This document shows positions 9,887 to 21,800 of a stretch of DNA of 38,368 bases, one piece after another. Under the pieces are notes generated by a model. That model worked only from the letters and a program-made list of their open reading frames with translations. It did not search any database and was not told the DNA's origin. Origin of the DNA: Klebsormidium nitens (lineage: Eukaryota > Streptophyta > Klebsormidiophyceae > Klebsormidiales > Klebsormidiaceae); NCBI GenBank assembly GCA_000708835.1, contig DF237691.1, positions 1-38,368 of the forward strand. Reading direction: 5' to 3'. The number at the start of each line of letters is the position of its first letter. The first letter of the stretch is position 1. The translations under genes and the position numbers were made by a program.

Positions 9887-12800
9887 ATGGCGTCTCTTTT
9901 TAGCCTCATTGATCAGGCGTTTCTGATGCCCCTCGAGCACCTCACTTACGATATCCGAGAGGGTGCCCGTGACTTTACAGAGGTGCTCTGCACGAGATTG
10001 AGCGAGTTTTTTGGAGGGGATCTCCTCGCAGAGAGCGCTCGAGGCCTGGTCGGTGGAGCCCTAGAGGCGCTTCTCCCTGTAGAGGAGAAGGCCCAGGTGC
10101 AGGCGCACTGGGGGGTGCAGAGGGAGCTGGTGGAGGTAGAGGAGGAGGAGACGGAGAGAGAGGGTGAGGGGGTGGAGGTGATGCGGCCTCTTACTGTCCG
10201 GGAGGAGGATGACGTGGCGGGGTCTCCCTGGACAGACTGCGCAGAGGGTGACCGCCAGCAGGTAATGATCCTCAATGCAGTTTGTTAACATTATGGCATC
10301 TGACATCTAAAGAACGAGGGGGCTTCCATACTTGCAATTGCAGCCAATTGCAGGTAGACCTACTCGTTTATAAGTCACTGCCAAGCATAGTCTGTTCAAG
10401 AAGGCTGTTCGTCATTCTTACTTGGACGAATGACACGTGTGCTGGAAGCTGACTTGTTGAGACCTTTCGAAGCTGAGTCTACGATGCTATGTAACTTCCA
10501 ACCCATATGTAAAATGCTGCGACACAATTCCAGGCTTTGCTGGCATTTGCATCTAAAATCAAACTTTCCAAAGATTCTGACCACTGGGAGATGGCCAGTA
10601 TTTGTTCAGATCTCTCGTAATTCTGGCCATTTGTTAACTTTAGTAACTGAAGTTCACCCTCCCCTACAGGCGCCCTCTGCAGGGCCCCTCCCCGACATGG
10701 CCGCCGTCCCCCTCGCCGCTGCCTCTGCGCCCGATCATACGGAGCAGCGGGGCACCGGTGCAGCGGAGGCGGAGGCCATCGTCGCTGAGGAGGAAGCGGA
10801 CGTCTCTGGCGCCCGGGAGGTGGACACGGATCGGTCTCCCGGCGCCTCCTGCGCAGAGGATGGCCAGCACCAGGTAAAGCGCCGGCAGACTTACTGAGAT
10901 TGAAGCTGAAATTGAAGCTTCTTTTGAACAAAACCAGGAAGAAGGAAAACTTATTATGTTACGGTAGATGAACAAGAAGAATTGCAGGGACACAGTGTTA
11001 GCTTTTGGCCAGAGCTTCATTTTGTAATTGATGACCCGTAGATCTTTGACAATGTTTGCCTCCATAAACCAAAAAAGTGGTTGGATGACCCAGCGACGAC
11101 AAAAAGATAAATGTTTGATTAGAGCCAAAGGCCGACATGCTACAATGATGCAAGGAAAGTCAACGATTTTGTAGAGAAACTTCAGAGGTCTTGGCGCAAT
11201 TAACAGCCTTCATCCTTCAGAAGTTGGACAAGATGCAAACAATGAGTGATTTGGTTTCAGTGTGGTTTAATGAGCCATAAGCGGAATAGAGAGTTCTGCA
11301 GGGGCTCCCTTCAAGTACTTGCTGCTCGAGTAGTTGGACTCGGACTCTTGTGCATACTTCCGTTCAAAAACCATTGCGCTCCAAGACCAGTTTTCTAATG
11401 GTTCACCTCCCTCCACAGGCACCCTCTGCCGCGCCCCTCACTGAGGTGGCCGCAGACACCCCCGCCGCTGCCCCTGCGCCCGCAGCCCCCCACACGCCCA
11501 GCCCCCAGAAGGAGCAGCGGGGCAGCGGCAGGGGCGGGTCGTCATCCGCAAGGGGGGGTCTGTTCAGCTCAGACGCCTTCACCCTCCCCAGCGACGACGG
11601 CACCCTCTTTTCCGACCCCCACTTCGAGTACCACCCCCTCCCATCCCCTGACGCCCGTGACCCCTCCACGATCCTGACGGTCGATCGGCAGGCTACCCTG
11701 CAGCTGCTTGAGACCCTTTTGGCACTTGGCTTCTCAGAGGTTGTCCACATTGGTGGAGAGGAGAGAGCAGAGTGTGGGGCTGTCACGGAGGTCCTTGGGG
11801 GGAGGAGTATCTTTGCGGAGAGGTCGGGGGTCAGTGGGGGTGAGACGGCGGCGCTGAGTCATGGGGAGGCGCTGCTGCCCAGTGGGGTCCAAACGGACAT
11901 GGAGATGGGCGGGGCTGGGGCGCGGGAGGAGGCGGTGACGCCGACGGCGTGGGGACAGGACCAGTCGCAGGTGCGTGCTAAGCACAATGTGCGATAAGTT
12001 CTTCTTTCTGTCTCTCTTAACTGTTCTCTTGTTTCCGCAAGTTGTCTCTCTATTTCAGAAGAACAGGCTTAATCTGTTCGCATATCTCTCGCCTTTTCAA
12101 CAGTTCATCTGGATTGTCCCGAAATTGCGAAGTCGATAAGCCTGCTTTCAGCAAGCTCGAAGTTCGTGTCGACCTAACCCTCTTTCTAACCCTCTTTGTT
12201 ATGGTGTCTGCAGGCCAGCACGGCTGCACTGCGCATCCCGTCCCCATACTCGTTCCTGGAGGGGTCCCTGGAGTACTACCCAAACGTTACGCTCGACAGG
12301 GAGCTGGGCAGAGTGAGCAGCCAATCTCGCATCCACTGTTTGAACCATTGAATCAATCTAGACTTTGCTCGGCATTGCCGAGAAGCACTGATGGGAAGGC
12401 TGGGCCTAGTCACACGGCTTCTCACTGCTACGGTCTCTACCGCAGACGGCTTCCGTTGCTCAGGTCTCTGATTATTTCAGCAAGTTGTTACCTCCCTGCT
12501 CCGCTTTCGTCCGAAAAGGTTTTGATCAAGTACTTTGATAATATCTGAGAGGATAATGATGACTTTTTCTCCACTCGCAGGGCGGGCAGGGTGCGGTCTA
12601 CTTGGCGCTCGCGACTCGCCCGACGGGGGAGGCCTTCCTCGTGGCCGCCAAGGTGCCGCTGGCGTGCCTTCCATTCGACTACTTGCTGCCCGAGGTGAGG
12701 CAGCGAGGCCTTGTTTAGGGCCTGCAGTTCCCACAATTCGGATTGAGGACTTGATCCGGCATTTGGGTTGGAGAATTGTGCTCGCGGAGTTGCTGTAGAC

Positions 12801-15097
12801 TTTCAGTTCTAATGAGCGAGAAGTTGGTGACTTGGGTGGTAAATAAGACAGACAACTGTTACGCTTGATAGGATCTACTTGCTCTGATGCTCTGTCGCTT
12901 TGCAAGGCTTTTACATCCGCGAAACTGCGGGAATCAGTTTTGTGCCCTTCTTCATATTGTAAGATCGCCAGAAGGCCAAGAGGCCGACAATCTCTTTCTT
13001 TCTTTGTGAGAGCCAACGGTTGAACTCCTTATCGCACAAGCTGGCACTTCAAAAATAATTCATTTAAATCAGTACTCATTAAATATAAATTTCAATGAAT
13101 ACTGATTACTCCCTGTTTTCCTCTCTGCCAGGCCCTGAATTGGATCGAGTGTGCGTCGTGCCCGAACCTGATCCCGCTCCTGGGGTTCACGATCCAGCAG
13201 GACACGTTCATTCCGCTTTTTGGGCTGGCGGATCCGTCCCCCGCCTGGACGGAACCGGGTGCCGGAGTCCAGGAGACCCCCTTTGAGCTGTACCGGGTGG
13301 CGGTGTTCGCGCACCACATTGCGCGCGCGCTCGCGGCCATGCACAGCCTCGGCTGGCTGCACTGGTGAGGACCCGTTGCTGTCGCTGTTTGTTCTGAAAA
13401 AGCGAAGCAGGGGTTGCTAAAGAGTGAAAGCCAAAAGCAAAGTCTAGCAGGGTCGAGGAGGGAAAACTTGATGCGAAGACGAACTGGTGCGATGTTGGTC
13501 GCAATCACGGCTCCGTTTTCGGAATCGTTTCTTGCGTGCAAGTGCCAGAACAGTTTCTCTAGTCCGATCGACTGCTGCTGCTCACTGCGGAATGGACCTG
13601 GTCCGGTGACTGCCACGTGCTTCTACCTACAGGTCTCGATGCTCAGCTGAACTTTGTGAGCTGCTTCTGTTGTGCCTGCAATCCTGTGTTGAGTATTCGT
13701 ACATCAAGCTGATCTCTCTTTTCCCGCTGCAGTGACGTCAAGACCGACAACCTGCTCCTCAAGGACGGCTGCCCGGTGCTGGCGGACTTCGGGCTCGCCA
13801 TCCACGAGCGTGACGCGCCGGGGAGGGGGCTGGTGAGCGCCCTCCCTTCTTGCTCCCCCTTCACAGACCTTCCTTCTTTCTGCCTCTTCGCTTGCTTTTC
13901 TTACTCTATGTTTTCTTCACTAGCATTTCCTCACTCTTCGCTGGCCTTTCTTCTTTCCGCCTCTTCCCTGTCTTTCTCCTCTTTCCCCACTCTATCCCGT
14001 CCATTTTTGGCTGATAACAGCGTGCTTTCCAATGATCTTGCAAAGACACGATTAGTACAGGTCACTTTGAGTGAACTTGAGAGCTCAGAATTGACGACTT
14101 TGCATTTGCTGACGTCACCAACTGACCCACGAGTGGATCGACGTGCCTTCTCCTCAAACACTGCCGTCAAGGCCTAAAACCTTGCCAAAATTTATCGTCC
14201 TGAACCCTGTTTAAAGTCGTCTGAACCCTACACAAGCGATGCCAATAGCCCTTCTAAGCTGTTCCTAGGGTGTGTATCTACCCCGTGTTTAAGCATGTCC
14301 AAACTTCTCTGAACCTCGATTGAATCCTGCCTGAATCCCTCTTGTACCCCCGCCCTGATTCTGCCTAAACCCTGTCGTAACCCTGCAGTGCGGCAGCCGG
14401 GGCTACATTGGCCCCGAGGTGTACCTGAAGGGGTACCACACGCAGAAGGCCGACATCTTCGCCCTTGGAATGGTCATCTGGGCGCACGTCACGGGCGGCC
14501 GCCCCCACTACGGCTTCTGCGACACGCGGGTGAGGAACTTCTTCGCTCGAGTGTGTTGCGTGCTTCGAAACATGCATTGTGGCGATTGGGGGATTGAATG
14601 TTGCATAGAATTTGCGTGATTTGTGCCTTCCGAAGAATTTAAACAGGAAAACATTGAACGGCACGTGGTGAGCCTTGGTGCTCTCAGGAGAGACGGGCTC
14701 AACTCTTTCGCAATAATGACATCTCTGCTATCACTGAACTCGATTGAGAAGAGCGATACCAAACACTACCAGATATGAGCATCTGAACGGACCAACATTG
14801 AACCAAGTCTATATCTCTTATACTCCGGGCACCCGTTGTTGTGGTTTCTCACCATCTTTTTTCCCCGTATTTGTCCAGGCGCTGCTCGCGTGGATGGCCC
14901 TGGGCGGGTGGTACACGTGGCCCACGGAGGTGCACGCCCACGGCGGCGACCTCATGGCGCTCGTCGAGCGCTGCTGCGACGCCAACCCCGACCGGCGGCC
15001 CACCGCGTGCCAGCTGGCGGACGAGCTGCACGACATTGCGGAGCTGCTGTGCGCGCAGTGCAGCAACGCGGACATGGCGCGGGGGTGGGACGGGTAG
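9887..15097 (+). CDS. Protein kinase 'C', paralogue of B with HCD loop
   Basis: Exons: 9887-10261, 10670-10873, 11419-11970, 12214-12312, 12581-12694, 13132-13364, 13733-13832, 14389-14529, 14879-15097, all in frame, giving 678 aa. Catalytic-domain exons of 233, 100 and 141 bp match kinase B exactly, so the two arose by duplication. Residues 1-377 form an acidic, Pro/Ala/Ser-rich N-terminus; GLFSSDAF and the later LPSP motif recur in B as GLFSADAF and TPSP. The kinase domain has GRGGQG (409-414), Lys434, HCDVKTDN (525-532), DFG (544-546) and GPE (567-569). The Arg of the HRD motif is Cys, and the Ala of APE is Gly. Asp527, Lys529 and Asn532 remain, so activity is plausible, with non-RD regulation that may not need activation-loop phosphorylation. 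Exons 2 and 3 look like an internal duplication. Confidence 0.85.
14195..14388 (+). repeat. Degenerate CCTGAACCCTG-type repeats in kinase C intron 8
   Basis: The last 200 bp of the intron before exon 8 is built of roughly 20-bp degenerate units around CTGAACCCTG and CCTAAACCCTG, ending in the splice acceptor CCCTGCAG. The C-rich strand resembles decayed plant telomere-type repeats (CCCTAAA), which suggests either an interstitial telomere relic or expansion of the pyrimidine-rich acceptor region. Confidence 0.45.
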
Positions 15098-17148
15098 GGA
15101 GGCAGGAGGGGGGGATTTTGTCTATTGCATTGCGTTGAGTTATTAAGGGACGGGTTATCTTAGCGGAGAAGATCGGTCACCTGGAAGGCGTGTTGTGTAA
15201 ACTAATGGATGCCATTGGTTATTGGGCGCGCGGCTAGTCAGAAGTAGCAGAGTACGAAGTGGAGGTAGATGGGAACGGACGGGACGATGTCTGGGGCGGA
15301 GCGGTTTCGTCAGCTAGTAATATGTGGTGAACATCGAGGAAAGCTTGTGGAGTCAGCGAGAGAGTGTATTGAGCTGCGGGGAGGGCAGTGCCAGAGGATG
15401 AGTGGACGGAGCGGCGGGGGGACGGAGGATGTTGAGGATTGTATAACGGAGGTGCGATCAAGGAGGGCAGCGAGCAACAGGCTTACAAATGCGGTTACCA
15501 GTCTGATTTGACAATTGGTTCCTTTCAACTTGTTTTGTAGACTGCCCTTGTGTTAGACGTGAAAGTGGATTGCTTATTTAAGCACAGGACCAGTTTCGTA
15601 AGACTGACTGGTAGAAAGTGACCAGCTATAGACCTTGTGTAGGAAAGCATAGAAAGCACGCAGTATTGATTTGATACATCATAAGCCATCATTCTTTGCA
15701 ATCGTAGTAAAGGTACTGCCAGTTGCCAGATTGACAGTTCAATCTGAACAAAGATTCTTTGACTGCACGCTTGAAATGTAACTTTGTTGATCAATAACAA
15801 GAGGGCGGATCCAAGCTGCCTGGTGCAGCTAGCGCCTTTTGCACTGACTGATTCTTCGGAAACCCTGTTTCACATTTTTGAGATTTAAATTTGAACCTGA
15901 ATCGCCCCTACAAGCTGAGTAATCTATTCGGATCATCCACGAGGGCGTGTAATCTGCGTATGGTACCGGCTAGCTGTGTGGAGTCTCTATATATATGGCC
16001 TCAAATGTGCTCATACTATAGCGTGTATGATCCCGCATGATGCAGTGGGGAATTATGTCACAAACATGATTTGCCTAGGGTCCGGCCGGCTTAAAGTAAA
16101 GTCTGATCGATGGTACAAACAAATCATTCGCACATGCATGTGTATAGACTTACACGGGATATTGCTGCGCGTGGATCAGTTGCTCGCACGCCATGCAATC
16201 AGTGGCCCGCATGCTTTGGCGCGGGAAGGTTGATCTTCTTAAAATCGAGTGGAACACTATGGTGCCATGGGCGGCAGGTATCGATTGCATGACAATTCGA
16301 CCGTTTCCTTATTCGACACATGGCGGCACTCTTCACTGAACTTGGAAACACCCTTAATTAATGCAGTGAGCCGACCATGCAGAGATACGCGATTGACTAC
16401 TTCATGACTCGGTCATGCATGGGCATAGACGAGGCTGCCCGGCTGCAGCATCTGGACATCGATATAGGAATAGATGGGAATTGGTATTCACTTCTTCGAA
16501 CGGCCCGGGCCCCGGGGGAGCCCGCTGGGCGGGTTTCAGTTGCCTTGCTAGAATTGAGGCGCCGCTCAACCAGCTAGAAAAGTGCCATTGCGTCATGGCA
16601 TACAATATCTTCCATCAAAGGGAATGGGACTCTCAAGTCAAAAGAACGGATCGTGTTGTACTCAATTTCCAATTTGCAAACTGAATGCTCCTACTCCTAC
16701 TCATGCAGATTCTGGTGTCGCGCTACTGTGATCGATTGTCAGTTTCAAGCCTTCGAATTGGCCAGTGTTAGACATACCAAAAACGACTAGGTGCCGGATG
16801 CCTGACTAGGTACAATTGAGTTGTCTAAGGATCTGCTTTACTGATTGGACGACGGTATGTGCCTGTGTCTCAACTAAAACATTCTTTTCTGAGATGACCC
16901 TAGCTCATGTGGCACTAAGTTGTCAGATAAGTCAACTAATCAACAATTGAAACATCGGCACAGCGGTCTGCCTTGCTTTTATAAAGTGACTTCCTCAAAA
17001 AGATCAACAATTCTCAAAGCATCATGGACATGGACTCTCCGGTTGTGATGTTGCGAGGCTAGTGAAGTCTCAAGCTCGCTCTCTACGTCTCGTAGTGATC
17101 AACTCATCATGTGCGGAATCTCCGAATTACAAGCTCATAGACTCTCCT
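15098..17148. other. Intergenic region between kinase C and the NADAR relic
   Basis: No gene is supported; open frames here are short and lack recognisable motifs. The first 400 bp is G-rich like the other kinase 3' flanks. From about 15960 to 16560 the DNA is rich in palindromic words (CCGGCCGG near 16082, ACATGCATGT near 16134, a CCCGGGCCCCGGG cluster near 16504), a pattern seen again at about 24660-25120 and 37830-38100. Confidence 0.45.
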
Positions 17149-17784
17149 TTACACGCTGACTGCAATGCTAACCCGCTCATCTCCCACTCTACTATACGGC
17201 CAGGCTGCCCTCTCGGGCACGTCATACACTTGCTGTTGCCTGATAGTATTGCTTGTGGCTCGCTGATTCAGCAGCTCCGCCCTTACCTGGACCAGAATCT
17301 CGCCAAGCACATTCTTCCCAGAACCGTCTAACCCATCCCCCGAGAACGCATCCGCCCCATGCTCCACCAACTCCCGCACCCCCGTTTGCAGCAACACAAC
17401 TCTCAGCGTCCGGTGCTGGGTGAACTTTGCCCTGACTGCTGTCAGCATGACATCAGCCTTCATCTGCCGTCACCCAGGCCGAATGGGGTGCTCACGTCGA
17501 TTCCCCTCAGCCATTGCCTCTGCAGGAGTGCCTAGCAACCGTATCCGCTCAACCGATTGGTGGTCCAAGAACTTCTGCGCCTGGTAGTAGTGCTCAGAGG
17601 TTGACCACTCCTTCCCATCGATGCAAATGGGGGCGGGGTAGAAGTTGCAAAATTCGCCGTAGGCGTCATGGTGGTAGTAAAACCAAATTGGTGCCTCACT
17701 ATCTGAGTCGCGCTGATGTGATGAGGGCTGCAAATCTGTCCCGCAGGAATCTTGTTGCCGTCCAATCTCTATGCTTGGCACCAT
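17149..17784 (-). pseudogene. NADAR (YbiA-like) domain gene with in-frame stop
   Basis: The frame reads as a NADAR-superfamily protein (YbiA/RibX-like N-glycosidases acting on NAD-, ADP-ribose- or riboflavin-pathway intermediates). From the ATG at 17784 it has YGEFCNFYPAP, then the hallmark WSTSEHYYQAQKF with its central Glu, then HPIRPG, a TGA stop at 17470-17472, and in the same frame KADVMLTAVRAKFTQH, LVEHGADAF, GDGLDGSGKN and LGEILVQVRAEL. The stop falls exactly where the family has Trp (RPxW), so one G-to-A change of TGG explains it. A second family Trp, before GDG, is Ser here. The open frame continues upstream to 17970 without an ATG. It is most likely a recent pseudogene. Alternatives are a sequencing error or stop readthrough; an intron is ruled out because only about 11 nt lie between the possible GT and AG. 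Confidence 0.8.
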
Positions 17785-17988
17785 CCTTTCAGCAGCAGTT
17801 TTAGAAGAACAATCTGCAAGACACAGCGGGAGGTTGCATTTTCTATTGATTATAGCTACCGTAGCTTCAAAAGCAACGTTCTTGAGATCCGTCACTTCCC
17901 AGCTGTTGTGTTGACCAGCGAAACAGAGCAAAATCAGAACGAGCAAGTGAGGAGCATGTCCAGACTCCACTGCCTTCCGACTCTGTAC

Positions 17989-18041
17989 TACCTACCGACT
18001 CGGTACTAGGTACCGACTCTGACTCTGAGTCTGAGTCAGAG
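17989..18041. repeat. Simple palindromic repeats (TACCGACTC / GACTCTGA)
   Basis: Repeated TACCGACTC units run into the perfect hairpin CTCTGACT ... AGTCAGAG at about 18017-18041. It lies just upstream of the NADAR frame. It is a simple-sequence expansion able to form a short hairpin, with no assigned function. Confidence 0.6.
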
Positions 18042-18301
18042 CTGCCAATTTCCAAGCTGGATTCTGGATTCGATTTCTACAGTTCAAGGTCCACAATGCA
18101 CATTGTGGATGCGGTACCTTTTCCAAGACCATAGGGTATACAAGCTGTAGTATCTATCATCGAGACCGTCAAATCTTCGTTCCTTTGCAAAAACAATAGC
18201 TTTCAACCGTTCGATGCTTGGACTGAATATTCTGTTTGTACAAACCTCGTACTTTTCGTGTACAGTGACAGCCCTGGGCCTTTGTGGCTTCGACAGTTAG
18301 C

Positions 18302-18443
18302 AATGGTAGGTACTAGGTACCGTACCTAGGTACCGGTAATATGATTTAACTGGTACCACGTACGGTACCGGAGATGCATGATGCAAATTCGAAGAGTACA
18401 TCGTGACGTCGGTTCGCAGTACCGTGACGTCGGTAGGCAGTAC
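18302..18443. repeat. GGTACC palindrome cluster and 21-bp tandem repeat
   Basis: The 18302-18370 stretch contains repeated GGTACC and CCTAGG-type palindromes. It is followed by two 21-bp direct repeats (18402-18422 and 18423-18443) that begin CGTGACGTCGGT and differ at only two positions. Each carries TGACGTC, a perfect CRE/TGA-type bZIP binding core, about 440-480 bp upstream of the J-protein start. A regulatory role is possible but is inference only. Confidence 0.6.
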
Positions 18444-18885
18444 GGTAACGGCACGCGCCGACATGAGCGACGGGTATAGCTTACGGCGACGTTCTGTCCG
18501 TTCCGGCGGAATCCGGCTCCTCTCAGCGACAAATTGTCTGCAAACTTTTGAACTTGGGCCTGAGCCTGAGGCTGAAGGGTGGTGCTAATACACCTCACTC
18601 CTCGTCTCACCACCCAAAATGCTGCCAATGGCAACAAGTCTTCTTTGAAAGCCCGCCGCAAACTAGCGCAACAAAGTAGCATCGGCACCGTCTGCGGCCA
18701 TCTTCTCCGAGGCCGTTCTTGTCAGCATTGCGTCAAGATAGCTGTTTGTATGTCCTGAGCTTATGTCACAGACATTTGATTGAGAGGATCACAGTTCGGT
18801 TTGCGCTGTGCCACAAACAAAGGCAGCTTTGTTACGGAGCCCAAAGTCAAGGTGGCCGACTGCACTTGCAGTCACAGTCGGAGAA

Positions 18886-21800
18886 ATGGCGAGTACATGG
18901 TTGCTTGCGAACGCCGAAGCTGGCTTCTCCTCGAAATGCCTCTCCATTCAAATTAATAATTGCAACCGTGATCAAGTAGGCAGCATTGTTAGGAAAAGGC
19001 AAATTGCTGCTGAGGGATTCGGGTTTAGTGCGAGGGCGTCAACATTCATACAAAGTTCTAGTCAGGGTCACAGACTTCGGTCCCTTCCACATGGACTCGG
19101 TGTCGAAACGGGGAGAAAGTTTGGCACAAGCTTCGCTTCACAGTCATGCAGATGCCGATTGCCGCAGATATCATGCTCAGGTACAACGAGGTTAGAGTGC
19201 GAACGAGGGAAGTGGGAGTATGGAAGTTTCAGTCGGAGTGGCCTCGTGGGAAGAACATGTCGGTTGCAGAGCAAAAGGGATCATCATACGCGGGCAAAGG
19301 CGTCCAAAGAACAGTGGACGCTAGACCAGTCACCGTATGAGACATTAGGTATGCAACTTTCCTGATCTTCCTGCTTCTTGTTGCTGTTGTCTCTTTTCGA
19401 AGACTTTCGTCTAAGAGCTGGAGAATACTTATCTCCTTTAATACAGACATACTGCCCCGACTCTGTACTGATATGCGTCTTGAAGCGAAGGTTCTATGCT
19501 TCGAAGCCACACTGGCACCAAGCATCCAAAGCTTGATGACGAAGGCCAGTTTCTAGACCCCTGTTATTCCAATTATTTTAGGGAAGTGGTTCAAATCAAC
19601 ATCCTGATTCAAGCAGCCAGACACTCGTATTGAGTGCTCGAGGCCACCTTGGAAAAGGGTCCCAGAGCGTCAATTTCCCCCTTCGCAGAAGTATCTGGGC
19701 AGGTGTGGTAGAGAGTATGAGTCATCCTCCAAACGCTGATCACTTCGTTAACTAACCTACTGATTCGCTTAATGTGTCCGTGACAGGGGTGCAAGGGGAC
19801 GTCTCAGAAGAGGGCATTAAAACCGCGTACCGGAACCTCGTGAAAATCTACCACCCGGATGGTAAGCCCCGCCAGTTGATAGGCCCCCACAAAAGATCTT
19901 CTTGCATGCGTGCACTGACTCAGGACGCTGCAAAAAGGTCAGCTCTGGACCATGGCTGGTTGCCCTGTCTTACGACAGACTTTAGGGAGTGGACGCGCGG
20001 GGTTCGGTGGGGCCAATTTGTGCCACGACAATAATACATGGAGTCTGGGGCACTTGTCATATTCAAACATTTGAGGAGGTTCCTGAGGTTCTCTGCACTC
20101 ACATGATCAGACAAGGTATGAGAACCAGTGCATGGAGCGCGCTGCGCAGATGACCGGGATGTAGGTGACAGTTCATGTTCGGTGGAAGCAAGCCGTGTGC
20201 TTAAAACGAGAAGGTAGGTGTTGGATCCTTTATCGGTCGATATGGATCCTCATGTCTTCCCCGACCGGGCGTTTCTGCAGTCTACCAGGGCACTGAAGAC
20301 GGGGAGCCCGCTGGTGCCCGCTTCATCCGCATCCAGGCCGCTTACGAGCTGCTTATGGACCGGGAGGCGCGGGGCAACTATGACCGGGATCACAAACGGA
20401 ACCCCTTCATGGTGAGCGGTGATGATGGCAAAGGCTTCTTGACAATCTGATATAACAGCAAAATGCATGGGCTGTTCCAGTGTAGATTCTTTAAGATTTT
20501 GCGTTCCTCATTGCCGGGGCTGTTTCGTATGTACTGATTACTCTGTGCTTGCTCTCATCGACCCAAGTATGGCTGACTTGAGTCTGCCAATCGCTTACTG
20601 AGTAGTATGCCCGATACCTTTTCACTTTATTTTTTCCCAAGGGAAGGGGTGTGAGTTGCGAAGCAAGTCTCAATGGGTTCGCGGTCTTGGAGGGTTTGTT
20701 ACGCTTTGAATGGTCCAAGGTTGTTTGCCAATTCTTCCAAGACTCATCGATATCCCCCAAAGGCCCCACTCTGGTCGACTCGACCATGTGAGTTGCCCCC
20801 ATACTGATGCAGGCGAACGAGCTGTAGCAGGTAATGAGACTCGCGCAAGAATGGCCTCGTAATCAGTGTTTACCACGAAATTGTTGGAATGCCGGTTTTC
20901 AAACCGACTACTAGAATGGTAGCCGGTTTTACAAAGGTGCCGGGCGGTTTGTAGCCCCCATTGCCTGTAGAGAGGCGCATTTCAGCCAGTTTTGCGGACC
21001 GACTGGTCCGCAGTCGGTTGGTTACTGCTGAAATCGGTCAGTCACCTTTCGCTTGGAAGTCGGTTCGTGGTAAAACATGCTAATTTGTAACCCTCAATCC
21101 CCCAGCTTCTTAGCAACGTCGAAATCGTTACAATCGTAAGCATCTCTATCGTTGCAGGCGAGTGAGGCGTGGCAGGCGTACGTGGCGCGCAAGAAGAAGG
21201 CGTTCGAGCAGCGGGGTGACGTGGCAGCCACCGCGTGGGCCGAGGTGCAGCGGCACGAGATGCAGGTCAAGGCGCGCCAAATGGCCAAGCAAAAGGTGCG
21301 GAGCGACATTTTTGGAAGCTTTCGAGAACGTAGACTCAGAGTGCTGATAGGTCGACGTGGTTCAAAAGTGTTGAAAGCGGAGGTCGTAAGGAGAACATGG
21401 TCCAGAGTCTGAAAAGGTGGACATACTGAGGAGAACGCGCTTCGAAGTTGTTCGTCTTGGGAACCGGAAGGTGAATGTTGTTCGGGGTTGCTGGAAATTG
21501 CGGGCTTCAAGTGTGGCGGGATTCTAACTTGGTTCGGAGGTGCCGGAAGCTGGAGTTTGCAAGGAGGTGATTCGGAGGTGTTGAAAGTTGGAAGGGCGCT
21601 GCGTTATGTGAAGAAGAGCGGCTTGTGCCCTGTAGTTGCGGGCTTCTTGATTGCTTGACGTTGATTCCGTAGAGGGGTGCCAGATGTTGAAACGGACTTT
21701 CTGGCTCGTGACGTCTAACTAGCTGTTCCTGGACTCGTGGGCTTAAGGAGGAGTACATGTGATCGCCTTCGATCCTTTGACAAGGCTAAAGATTAGTCGA

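Larger units (their letters stand above)
17785..18885. other. Intergenic region with short palindromic repeats
   Basis: No gene. It lies between the 5' end of the NADAR relic (-) and the start of the J-protein (+), so both promoters should be here. It holds a cluster of TACC/GGTACC palindromes and short tandem repeats, listed separately. No clear TATA element was seen at a convincing distance from either start. Confidence 0.45.

Noticed and set aside
13776-14177. Open frame reading from kinase C exon 7 into the intron
   Set aside because: The DFG-containing part is the exon; the rest is a Ser/Phe-rich pyrimidine tract of the intron. The GTGAGC donor at 13833 restores the match to kinase B.
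16377-16684. Open frames around the GC-rich palindromic island
   Set aside because: They are short and overlapping, with no protein features; the GC-rich palindrome simply lacks stops.
17470-17472. A tiny intron removing the stop in the NADAR gene
   Set aside because: GT and AG are only about 11 nt apart, far too short for splicing, and removal would not restore the family sequence.
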